Of a DNA stretch of 33,464 nucleotides, positions 8,201 through 20,653 are shown piece after piece. The translations under genes and the position numbers were made by a program. Source of the stretch: a virus; IMG/VR virus record IMGVR_UViG_3300047195_000411, positions 1 to 33,464 of that record, one strand, 5' to 3'. The stretch's first letter is position 1. Each line of letters begins with the position of its first letter. The notes below the pieces were generated by a model. It saw only the letters and a list, made by a program, of their open reading frames with translations, had not been told where the DNA came from and ran no database searches.

Positions 8201-8611
8201 ATGCTTTATCAACACAGAAAAACCGGTGCTCGGGTCAAGGTTATTAGTGAGTTTGACAACGGCGATTGGCTCATGGTTGAAGACCAAGACGGTCGCCTTT
8301 TTACCGCTTACAAAACCGAATTGACTCCTGATGAAGCTGCTACTAAAAAGGTAACAACTTTACAGGTTAAAGATAAAGCAGCCAAAGAGGAAGTCCGAGC
8401 ATTCCCTCCGGAAACACGTTTGAATGTTAATTCCGCTACCCCACAGATGATCGCTGATCATATCAAAGGTATCGGTCTTAAAACTGCCCGGGAAATCAAA
8501 GACCTTCAAATGTCCTTATCGGGTGAAAGGTTTAATAACCTGGAGCAACTCAAACAAATCAAACGGGTTGATTGGGATTCTGTCTTAGCTGCTGACCTAA
8601 TTCGTGTCTAA
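8201..8611 (+). CDS. Protein with C-terminal helix-hairpin-helix (ComEA-like)
   Basis: A 136-residue protein. The N-terminal half forms a small beta domain (LYQHRKTGARVKVISEFDN then DWLMVEDQDGRLFTAYKTEL), reminiscent of an SH3-like barrel. The C-terminal half carries LNVNSATPQMIADHIKGIG and LKTAREIKDLQ, which matches the helix-hairpin-helix repeat of ComEA-type DNA-binding proteins (NVNxAxxxxLxxxxGIGxxxAxxI), with a second hairpin ending in LKQIKRVDWDSVL. These domains bind DNA backbone without sequence preference. In a head operon this suggests a neck or DNA-contact protein (inference). The gene is the last before a strong terminator. Confidence 0.75.
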   Translation: MLYQHRKTGARVKVISEFDNGDWLMVEDQDGRLFTAYKTELTPDEAATKKVTTLQVKDKAAKEEVRAFPPETRLNVNSATPQMIADHIKGIGLKTAREIKDLQMSLSGERFNNLEQLKQIKRVDWDSVLAADLIRV

Positions 8612-8629
8612 TACTCATCTCCTTTAGCT

Positions 8630-8653
8630 CCCCCGGGTAACCGGGGGTTTTTT
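8630..8653 (+). terminator. Intrinsic terminator closing the head block
   Basis: A perfect 7-base stem, CCCCCGG with CCGGGGG, around a GTAA loop, followed by six T. It starts 18 bases after the stop of the helix-hairpin-helix gene. This is a textbook rho-independent terminator, and the only clear one I see on the plus strand of the window. Confidence 0.93.
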
Positions 8654-8683
8654 CGTTTTAAAATAAAAAAAAGGTTGTTGATA

Positions 8684-9436
8684 ATGGCAGGCGGTTCTGC
8701 AATTTACTTGGGGAAAACGGGTGCAACCGGTGGTGTTACTGGAGCACACGGTCATTTCGAAGTAATTAAAGATGGCAAACGTTATGGATTGTCTCAGGCT
8801 CGCGCTGACCTTGGGCAAAAAATTCAATTTCGTTTACCAAACGAACAAGCTTGGCAACAGATGTACAGCCCTGCAGCAGGGGGTCAGTTCCGTTTAAATC
8901 CTGCTGTTGGATTGACAGAAGGCATTGGAATGCGAGCTGTGCATCCTGTAACTGGAGCAAAGAATGTTGCGCATCGCGGCGAGGACTATAACTTTCCAGA
9001 AGGTACGGACTTGCGTTTTATGGGTGGTGGAAGTGTTGCAGGATTGGCTAATGTAGGCCGTGCTGGAAACATATCAACATTACATACTGGTCCCTATAAA
9101 TTAGATGTGTTTCACATGAGCAAACTCCCTGGAGCAACATCGGCCCCAGAGTCGACAGCTCTACCAGCAGCGCCTACACTCCCTGGTGAAACACCAACAA
9201 CAAATGACACGCGCACCAAGGACATCCTTGAAGCGTTCATGTATGGAACACAATATCAACAACCACAAAAAGAAAAAACACTAGAAGAAACTTTAAAAAG
9301 TGAGTTAATTGCAGGTGCATTAAGCAATGCATTAACACCTAAAAAATCTTTTCTTTCATCTTTTGTTGGCCAACAACCTTATCTAATGGGACAAGCCGCA
9401 TCAACCTCAGACTATCTTTCTGGATATCCAGTTTGA
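8684..9436 (+). CDS. M23-type peptidase with permuted motif order
   Basis: A virion-associated peptidoglycan peptidase candidate of 250 residues. All zinc and catalytic signatures of M23 (LytM-type) enzymes are visible, but in rotated order. Near the N-terminus lies GKTGATGGVTGAHGHFEV with HxH at H22/H24, normally the last motif. Later come GMRAVHPVTG, HRGED (H97 and D101, the HxxxD metal motif), PEGTD, H134 and the FHMS motif with H144. After about residue 150 there is a Pro/Ala/Thr linker and a C-terminal helical tail. ATG 8684 has AAGG 9 bases upstream and is preferred over TTG codons at 8675 and 8678. Neighbouring virion genes and a SleB-like gene suggest a role in entry. Family assignment is by motif only. 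Confidence 0.78.
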   Translation: MAGGSAIYLGKTGATGGVTGAHGHFEVIKDGKRYGLSQARADLGQKIQFRLPNEQAWQQMYSPAAGGQFRLNPAVGLTEGIGMRAVHPVTGAKNVAHRGEDYNFPEGTDLRFMGGGSVAGLANVGRAGNISTLHTGPYKLDVFHMSKLPGATSAPESTALPAAPTLPGETPTTNDTRTKDILEAFMYGTQYQQPQKEKTLEETLKSELIAGALSNALTPKKSFLSSFVGQQPYLMGQAASTSDYLSGYPV

Positions 9437-9474
9437 TTCTTTCCTTTATAATGAATAGACAGGAGAAATAAGAA

Positions 9475-9936
9475 GTGAATTTATCTGACTTCGATAAAAG
9501 TAGGGTCAGGTACCATCTAGGGTACTTCACTGTTTCCGTGCCTGCTGGTGACTATGCCAGGCTCGAAGAAGCAATGAATACCGTTCCAGATTCTTATTTT
9601 TACGATAAAATTGTTATTCAAATTGGTCGTTGTGATACGGCTGAAAAGAAAACCGAAGTTGCAACTTCTCCTTCAACTCGGTTAGAAAGTATTGCTGGTG
9701 ACGTTGATCGTACTATCAGGTCAAGTAATGCCAAGGAAGCATTAAAAGTTTGGGATGAGATTTATCTATACGAAACCAATCGTTTATCCGGTATTCTTTA
9801 CGTTCCTAATTACAAAGATCCTTTCCAAGCGCGTTATCGCTACGAGCGTTCGGGTGCAGAATTCATTCAAGCTTTACCTGGCCCAGCAGATACTGCAGTT
9901 GGTTCACGTATCTATTTAAGAGGAGTGTGTAGATAA
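9475..9936 (+). CDS. Virion protein of unknown function (connector-like position)
   Basis: A 153-residue mixed alpha/beta protein with GTG start and a clear AGGAG site about 10 bases upstream. The N-terminal part (RVRYHLGYFTVSVPAGDYARLE) and the C-terminal part (ARYRYERSGAEFIQALPGP) surround a charged helical middle with VWDEIYLYETNRL. The stop and the next start overlap as TAATG. Size and place between head genes and entry proteins suit a head-tail connector or neck protein, but no motif proves it. A TATAAT hexamer lies at 9447..9452. Confidence 0.65.
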   Translation: MNLSDFDKSRVRYHLGYFTVSVPAGDYARLEEAMNTVPDSYFYDKIVIQIGRCDTAEKKTEVATSPSTRLESIAGDVDRTIRSSNAKEALKVWDEIYLYETNRLSGILYVPNYKDPFQARYRYERSGAEFIQALPGPADTAVGSRIYLRGVCR

Positions 9937-10862
9937 TGCCAAGTTTTAATATTGGACAAGTTGGTGGATTGCTTCGTAATCTTGGGGGTCAAGCTTCAAG
10001 ATTAATTGATAAAGATATCTATGGGGCGTGGCAAAGATCTGGTATTCCTTTAAGGCGTCTTGCTGAATCAAGAGCCGGAATTAAGCCTCTTAGCAGACTA
10101 GACGAGGCAAAAGCTTTTGCCAATACACGAACAATGCAAGGTGTAACTGGTGCAGCTGGTTTAGCAGCACTTGGTTCTTTTACTGGGAATATTGAAAATG
10201 CATTAAATCAAGCCGGTCCGGCAGTTGATCGTTTTGTTAGCAACGTTGTTCCAAACAATATTGAAAACTGGGCAGGACGTACTGCACGGGAAATGGAGAA
10301 GGGCGGTTTAATGGGTATGATTGATGGTCTTATTACCATGCCATTTGCAGCAGCACAGACGTACGGTCAAACAGGTGGGTACAATACGCCGCAACGTCCT
10401 CTTGGTACGTTATCTAAACTTGGCGGGAAAGAGGTTGCGTGGCGAGGACCCGACCTTGGGTGGCAAAGAACTTATTCAGAAGGTGCTAGCCCACCTTCTC
10501 CTGCCCCTGGTCCTTTACTGGACCTCTCTAGTGGGCGGCAAGCCGGACAAGTGGGATCCAGTGTGATCTCCAATGGGGCCGGTGTTCCCGCACAACGTTC
10601 TAATGTTATTAACCGCGCACTCTCTCAAGAAGTACTTAATGCTGCTCAGCAGTTCAATGCTCCTACAAACATTCCTCTTTCTTCCTACTATGAGGGCCAA
10701 CAGCAACTGGGTAGGAGTATGATGCAAAACGGGACTTTGGTGAGTCAGCTCCAGGAATTGGGTGGTGCGCCTGGTATGACACCGGAAAACTTAAAGAGTT
10801 GGGCAGAGAAGAACCCAGCACTTGCCTACAGAGAAATACAAAAACTGAAGGGAAGGTTGTAG
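9936..10862 (+). CDS. Virion/internal protein, unknown
   Basis: A 308-residue protein translationally coupled to the gene before it (TAATG). It has an N-terminal segment rich in Gly, Leu and Arg, a hydrophobic Ala/Gly-rich stretch at about residues 67-84 (VTGAAGLAALGSF), a disordered Pro/Ser/Gly middle and a charged helical C-terminus ending with a short basic peptide. This pattern is common in phage internal or ejected proteins. No family recognised. It lies between two cell-wall hydrolase-like genes, which supports a role in the infection apparatus. Confidence 0.65.
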   Translation: MPSFNIGQVGGLLRNLGGQASRLIDKDIYGAWQRSGIPLRRLAESRAGIKPLSRLDEAKAFANTRTMQGVTGAAGLAALGSFTGNIENALNQAGPAVDRFVSNVVPNNIENWAGRTAREMEKGGLMGMIDGLITMPFAAAQTYGQTGGYNTPQRPLGTLSKLGGKEVAWRGPDLGWQRTYSEGASPPSPAPGPLLDLSSGRQAGQVGSSVISNGAGVPAQRSNVINRALSQEVLNAAQQFNAPTNIPLSSYYEGQQQLGRSMMQNGTLVSQLQELGGAPGMTPENLKSWAEKNPALAYREIQKLKGRL

Positions 10863-10867
10863 TAAAA

Positions 10868-11548
10868 ATGGCACCTAAAACTGTACAAGAACTTTTTGGT
10901 TTAAAACCAGAAGAAGTCAACGCTTTAACCGTTCTTTCCGGATTGGAAGGATATCGTGGAGGTCGCGGAGAAGACGTAGCAGCTGTTGCTTCTAATGCGC
11001 TTGCCCGTCGTCTACATGGTGGTTGGGGCGGACGTGACATTCGTAACATTGCAACTGCCCCTGGGCAATATGAAGCAATTTACGGACGTAACATCAACAT
11101 GAATCAGCTTGCTGATCCAGCGTATGGTGCAAAAGTTTTAGGTAGTCAAGAAGAATTTGATCGCTTGCGGAACATTGTTAACGATCCAACCATGGTTGGA
11201 CAACAGTTTCAACGTTCTAAGGGAGCCATGTCCTTCCGGGGTGTTGCTGGCTACGGCAATAAAAAACCAGGAGACTATGCGCCCATTCCAGGAAAAAGTA
11301 ATTTTTACTTTGATTCAGATCCTAATGTTCTGAAGAAAGGTACAAATATTTTTGGAGCAGCAACGATTGCACAACAACCTGCTGTGATGCCGCCTTCCCC
11401 GACATCCGCACCACCCCCAGTTAACGCTCTTCTTTCCAAACTAGGACTTGCCTCCCCTGGAACGGAGGGGAAGAAAAACTTTGCACAAGAATTTGCGCTT
11501 AGTTTTATTCGGCCTTTACTTCCTAATCTTTTTGGAACTATACCGTAA
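10868..11548 (+). CDS. SleB-like cell-wall hydrolase
   Basis: A 226-residue protein whose first 160 residues look like the SleB / hydrolase-2 fold, which cleaves the glycan of peptidoglycan as a lytic transglycosylase. The markers are LSGLEGYRG with candidate catalytic E27, followed by GEDVAAVASNALARRL (N43, R47), an APGQYEAIYG segment and the late FRGVAGYGNK, then GKSNFYF. The rest is a Pro-rich linker with a helical tail (FALSFIRPLLPN), probably a virion anchor. ATG 10868 is chosen over an upstream in-frame start at 10799, which would lie inside the preceding gene; GGAAGG lies about 11 bases upstream. Together with the M23-like protein it likely digests the wall at entry. Confidence 0.75.
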   Translation: MAPKTVQELFGLKPEEVNALTVLSGLEGYRGGRGEDVAAVASNALARRLHGGWGGRDIRNIATAPGQYEAIYGRNINMNQLADPAYGAKVLGSQEEFDRLRNIVNDPTMVGQQFQRSKGAMSFRGVAGYGNKKPGDYAPIPGKSNFYFDSDPNVLKKGTNIFGAATIAQQPAVMPPSPTSAPPPVNALLSKLGLASPGTEGKKNFAQEFALSFIRPLLPNLFGTIP

Positions 11549-11817
11549 TGGCGCGTTTTGCTGACTACTTAGATACTGGATATCTCCCTGGGGAAATCCG
11601 CCAATCCACTTATGGTGCAGCGGCATTAAATCCCATGGCTATCACCAAGTATGAAGCCAATAAAAAATGGAAGTTCCAACCGGAGACTAAAACCGGTGGA
11701 GCTTCTTTTCAAGACTTTTTAAATTGGCAAAATAATCCGGATGCAGCTATGTCTTCAAAGATAAAACTGCCTCCAACATTTTTAGCCTTCAATCAAATGG
11801 CTAACGGTTATAATTAA
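11548..11817 (+). CDS. Small virion-cluster protein, unknown
   Basis: An 89-residue protein whose ATG overlaps the previous stop (TAATG). It contains short aromatic motifs (RFADYLDTGYLPGEIRQ and FQDFLNWQNNP) and is mostly polar. The coupling suggests it is made with the SleB-like protein and may be a partner or structural accessory. No family recognised. Confidence 0.65.
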   Translation: MARFADYLDTGYLPGEIRQSTYGAAALNPMAITKYEANKKWKFQPETKTGGASFQDFLNWQNNPDAAMSSKIKLPPTFLAFNQMANGYN

Positions 11818-11838
11818 CAAAAAGCTGAAGTAAGAAGC

Positions 11839-12618
11839 GTGTCCTCAACTAGCTCAAATAAGCAACCCGTTTTTACTGATCGTCCTTTATTCGATTCAGT
11901 TCGGGTGACGACGCAGACCGTTGGTAGTGCAGCAACCAATACTTTGTTTGTGCAAGGTGGTCAGGCACCATCCATTTTGGTTGACATGGACGCGGCACTA
12001 AGCGAAGACAATAACTCTGGTGGTGTTGTTGATTCTATTACCATCGTTCGTAACGACTTTTACCGTGGTGCTGATTACATCTTAGATACCTCAACTTCTG
12101 GTAATGCTACCTCTTTGGTAAGTGGTCAAATTGTTTCTGTCACCAACACGGGAGGAATGAACACAGGCACTGCTAGTGGCGTTGGTTACTACACATATAC
12201 AGGAGCAACCACTACTACCGGCAAGTTGGGTGCATTTAATTATTCAGGCGGTACTACAACCGGTTTTCTTTTCCAAGGTGTTGCATACGGCTATCAACAA
12301 CCCGCAACCTTTGTGTTTTATCAAACACGTAATACGACCACGCCTATCCCTGCTTCTGGTGACTACCGTATTCTGTTTGCAAAAACCGTTCCAGCAAACA
12401 GTGGTGTGATCGATTGTTCAGACGTTATGCCCCAACTGGCATACCCAATGCCTTCTGCAGGAAATACAAATGGACTTGGAACAACATCCCCCCTGCGCAA
12501 TAAAGGTATTTACTTGGAACGAGGCGACCGTATTTACGTTGGCGTTTTTCCTGATGGCCCCAACTCTTCCGGTTACATCCCTGGCGTGCAAGTGATTGCA
12601 CAGGGTGGATTCTTCTAA
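11839..12618 (+). CDS. Beta-rich structural protein (tail or fibre-type)
   Basis: A 259-residue protein with GTG start, preceded by a purine-rich ribosome site. It is rich in Thr, Gly, Ser, Tyr and Val with frequent aromatic strands (VGYYTYTGATT, then GFLFQGVAYGYQQ), typical of extended beta structures in tail or fibre proteins. The C-terminus has LERGDRIYVGVFPDG, a strand-turn pattern often seen in receptor-binding or capsid-surface domains. No family recognised. It sits three bases ahead of a large structural gene. Confidence 0.65.
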   Translation: MSSTSSNKQPVFTDRPLFDSVRVTTQTVGSAATNTLFVQGGQAPSILVDMDAALSEDNNSGGVVDSITIVRNDFYRGADYILDTSTSGNATSLVSGQIVSVTNTGGMNTGTASGVGYYTYTGATTTTGKLGAFNYSGGTTTGFLFQGVAYGYQQPATFVFYQTRNTTTPIPASGDYRILFAKTVPANSGVIDCSDVMPQLAYPMPSAGNTNGLGTTSPLRNKGIYLERGDRIYVGVFPDGPNSSGYIPGVQVIAQGGFF

Positions 12619-12621
12619 AGA

Positions 12622-14259
12622 ATGGCTAGCAAACAAGGAAATACTTTTGGAACTTTTGGGGCAACCAAAAGTCCAGATCCTTTCCGTGTGCCAGTAATTA
12701 GAACAGAGTTTTCCAAAGGAGGAGTACCTGGATCAATTAGCGTAATTGATCGGGAATCTTCTTGGACGCGGTGGCGTAGAGGCTACGAAATGGCCTGTGC
12801 TTCGTTACATGATAATGACTATGCTTATGATTTTTCATATAGAGTACCGTTCCCTGAAGGCTTTTTACCCGCTGGTACGGAATACCCAGACATACAAGGT
12901 TCTTTCAAAGGATATCCGACTAGCAACAAAGAGTTTGGTATCCACTGGGGCGGAGTAAAAAAATTTGGAAGTGTTCGATTTGATCAACTACAGGATCAAT
13001 TCCTTTTGGTAAATCAATACTGGTTTGATGCACAAATTCAAGACTATGAAAATGTTGGTCAATGGTTAGATGAAGAAGCAAAAGTCGAGTTTATTGATGC
13101 GTACATTGAATCAATTACTGAAGATGCTAATTATTGGTATGTAAAATTAAACGGCCCCTGGAGTGTATCTAATAAATTACCAGCTCCTTTGTATATAAAT
13201 TTAGGTGGTGGAATTGAAGGTCTAAAAGCATTGAATGGAGAGGTTATAGAAGATCGCATAATTACAAAAGATGGCATCATAATTGACCGTGATTCAATTG
13301 ATCCCAACACACAAAAACGCTACGGGTATGTTCAAGCGGTTTTAGTTGATACAGATGAAGACACAGGAATTTTAACTTTACGAAAGAATGGTTCAGTTGA
13401 AGCCACGCCAGATCGCGTTCTTGTAACACCTGCAACACGCCCACCAGACATTGGTCGTTATTTTATTACCGGCACCAGGTACTGTTGTACATGCCAAGAT
13501 TTTAATCGCCGTGATTACAGCTACATGATTAATCTTGGCAATACAAACAAAAGGGCTTTTCCGCGCACTAGTGTTGCAAGTATTAAGCCTGGTCGTTATG
13601 AACTTTTAAAAAGTTTAGGCATTGTTGATAATGCTTCAATGACGGATGCAGATATTAACCGCATCCTCGAAATCATTGCGCCTTCACAAGACTTTCAAGT
13701 CCCTGGGACAATTACAACGGAAACATCTATTAATAGGCAAGCAACACGTGACAACCCAGGTGTCTACCGAGAGTTTGGCTCCTTGTATCTAAGAACCAGT
13801 GAAAACCCTGCATTGCAAGGATCCAAGGCGGAAGGCATGCCTAGCTATGCAGATTATACGGCTACTGGTAATTCAATTCAATCCTTAACTGATATATGGA
13901 CTCCGGTTTTAGATGAGATGCGATACTGTAAACATATTTACGCTATGCGTTTTCACGAAGGCGTGTTGCCGCCTGAGCCATCAGATTTTCCAGTGGAGAT
14001 TGAAAGCATGGCAGCGTGGGAACAAAAGCTAGTTGCTCAAAACGATAAAGAGCAAAGGGAAACTACAGCAGCTATCGTGCGACGTGCTTTGTGTTTAATG
14101 GATGTCCCACCATACAATTGTCAAACTCAAGCCATGCAACCCATGCTTCAACGATTGTTCAATATTCCGTTAACCTATATAAAAATTGAGGGGTTTACCA
14201 TGTACGATAAAAATGGTTTACCGTATGTCCCAGCTAACGGAGAAAAGCCTGGTACTTGA
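12622..14259 (+). CDS. Large structural protein with SWIM-like Cys/His motifs
   Basis: A 545-residue protein in the virion cluster, with many Tyr, Trp and Phe strands in the first 250 residues. Its C-terminal half holds CCTCQDFNRRDY near residues 287-298 and CKHIYAMRF near residues 437-445, a CxC ... CxH set that resembles a SWIM zinc finger with an unusually long insertion of about 150 residues. The helical end includes two further Cys (RRALCLMDV and NCQTQ). I have the impression that uncultured marine phages carry similar proteins, but cannot verify this. Probable tail or neck component that may bind zinc. Function not assigned. Confidence 0.68.
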   Translation: MASKQGNTFGTFGATKSPDPFRVPVIRTEFSKGGVPGSISVIDRESSWTRWRRGYEMACASLHDNDYAYDFSYRVPFPEGFLPAGTEYPDIQGSFKGYPTSNKEFGIHWGGVKKFGSVRFDQLQDQFLLVNQYWFDAQIQDYENVGQWLDEEAKVEFIDAYIESITEDANYWYVKLNGPWSVSNKLPAPLYINLGGGIEGLKALNGEVIEDRIITKDGIIIDRDSIDPNTQKRYGYVQAVLVDTDEDTGILTLRKNGSVEATPDRVLVTPATRPPDIGRYFITGTRYCCTCQDFNRRDYSYMINLGNTNKRAFPRTSVASIKPGRYELLKSLGIVDNASMTDADINRILEIIAPSQDFQVPGTITTETSINRQATRDNPGVYREFGSLYLRTSENPALQGSKAEGMPSYADYTATGNSIQSLTDIWTPVLDEMRYCKHIYAMRFHEGVLPPEPSDFPVEIESMAAWEQKLVAQNDKEQRETTAAIVRRALCLMDVPPYNCQTQAMQPMLQRLFNIPLTYIKIEGFTMYDKNGLPYVPANGEKPGT

Positions 14260-14303
14260 ACTTTTTGTTTTAAAATACAGTAAGCATAAGCACTTGAAAA
14301 TAA

Positions 14304-19217
<4,914 letters not shown>

Positions 19218-19235
19218 CACTTACGTTTACCTAAC

Positions 19236-19688
19236 ATGGCTGCAAACACTTCCCCAATTTGGACATTAACTCCGAACGTCGGAGCTGTAGACATTACAAC
19301 TACTACAGCAAACGTCAATACCATTGCTCCTGGCACAATTGGCACAAACTGCTTTTTAGCATTTTCTGCTGGTGTTGATGGGTCGTATCTTCAAAAAATG
19401 CGTTTTACTTTTGTTTCGACTACTAGCGTCATTTCTTCGGTTGCAACTACGCTGCAGGTATATCTGTCCACAGTTAACACGGGTGCTACAAGTGCCGCCA
19501 ACACTGACTTGATTGTACAAGTGCAGGCAGCAGCGCAAACTGTTTCGGCAGTTACAACTGCACCGTATGTAATTGAGATTCCGCTAAACTTTGCAATTCC
19601 TACCGGTAGGTATATGCTTGTGACCCAATCGGTTGCTCAAACTACTAACTCCAACTGGAATGCTTTTGTATTTGGAGGCAACTACTGA
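19236..19688 (+). CDS. Putative small virion/fibre accessory protein
   Basis: A 150-residue protein between the giant fibre and the glycine-rich adhesin. It has many Thr, Val and Ala, a beta-sandwich-like hydrophobic alternation (MRFTFVSTTSVISSVATTL, and YVIEIPLNFAIPTGRYMLV) and few charges. Likely a small beta domain carried on the adsorption apparatus. The stop overlaps the next ATG by one base (TGATG), implying coupled synthesis with the adhesin-like protein. No family recognised. Confidence 0.65.
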   Translation: MAANTSPIWTLTPNVGAVDITTTTANVNTIAPGTIGTNCFLAFSAGVDGSYLQKMRFTFVSTTSVISSVATTLQVYLSTVNTGATSAANTDLIVQVQAAAQTVSAVTTAPYVIEIPLNFAIPTGRYMLVTQSVAQTTNSNWNAFVFGGNY

Positions 19689-20629
19689 TGCTTAACGTAT
19701 TTGACATTCCAAAACCTCAAAGTGGTTTTGTAAGTATTTTCCCCGGTTTTGCAAACGCCAACACTCAGTGGCTACCTTGGGAAAAACCTAGTCAAATAAC
19801 CATGATCCGCATGGTTTGCATTGGCGGCGGCGGTGGCGGTGGTAATGGTTTTCCAAGTGCGACCACAACTGCACGAGGCGGTGGTGGCGGTGGCGGAAGT
19901 AGTGGCATTTCAATAGTAGAAGTTTCGGCTTCTTTATTACCAGATATCCTGTACGTCTCAGCAGGTATTGGCGGTAGTGGTGGCGCGTCTTCCACTACGG
20001 TTGGTACACTAGGCACCAACGGTATTGGCTCTTACGTTTCAATCGCTCAATCCACTGGAGCTGTGTATACAATCTGTTTTGCTAACCCTGGAGCAGCAGG
20101 TACAACCGCAGCTTCGGCGACGGTTGTCGGAAGTGCTGGTGCCGCTGGTGGTGTTGCAGCAAATACTACCGCTTTTATAAGTGCCCTGGGAACCAGCTTT
20201 TTTCTTGCTGGTCAAGCTGGTGCTGCTGGCGGCGCAGTTGCCAACGGTGCAGGTGGCGCAATCACATACCCTACAACTGGATTACTGTTGTCTGGTGGCG
20301 CAGGAGGAGGCGGTGGTTCTACAGGCACCGGAGGTAATATCACAGCCCCTGCTTCTCAAGCAGCTGTCTTAAACCTTTTTGCAACTTTGAACGGTGGCGC
20401 AGCTGGTGCAACTGCAGGTATTGGCTCCCCTGGCGTCGAGCTTCGGACTCCTTTGCTTGCATGCGGTGGTTCAGGAGGCGGTTGTAACACCGGTAACGCA
20501 CTTGGTGGTTATGGTGGCGACGGCGGCTTTGGTTCTGGCGGCGGCGGCGGTGGAGCGGGCGGTACTACAGGTGGTTCAGGTGCTGGCGGTAATGGTGGCC
20601 CTGGGTTAGTTTTGATCTATTCTTGGTAG
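19688..20629 (+). CDS. Glycine-rich tail-tip adhesin-like protein
   Basis: A 313-residue protein with long Gly runs (GGGGGGG near residues 47-53 and 65-71, and again at the end) alternating with Ala/Thr/Ser loops. The pattern of several Gly-rich strands with variable loops between is like the polyglycine-II packing of phage adhesins such as the gp38 type. The final residues GGPGLVLIYSW match the common ending of such Gly-rich domains. An N-terminal segment (FDIPKPQSGFVSIFPGF) with aromatic strands may attach to the fibre. ATG follows directly after the upstream stop. Likely receptor-binding tip; assignment from composition and position. Confidence 0.72.
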   Translation: MLNVFDIPKPQSGFVSIFPGFANANTQWLPWEKPSQITMIRMVCIGGGGGGGNGFPSATTTARGGGGGGGSSGISIVEVSASLLPDILYVSAGIGGSGGASSTTVGTLGTNGIGSYVSIAQSTGAVYTICFANPGAAGTTAASATVVGSAGAAGGVAANTTAFISALGTSFFLAGQAGAAGGAVANGAGGAITYPTTGLLLSGGAGGGGGSTGTGGNITAPASQAAVLNLFATLNGGAAGATAGIGSPGVELRTPLLACGGSGGGCNTGNALGGYGGDGGFGSGGGGGGAGGTTGGSGAGGNGGPGLVLIYSW

Positions 20630-20653
20630 ACACTGTTAAAACTTTCGTCAACC

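Noticed and set aside
9433-9452. TTGATT plus TATAAT as a sigma-70 promoter before 9475
   Set aside because: Spacing is 8 bases, far too short; only the -10-like box can be noted.
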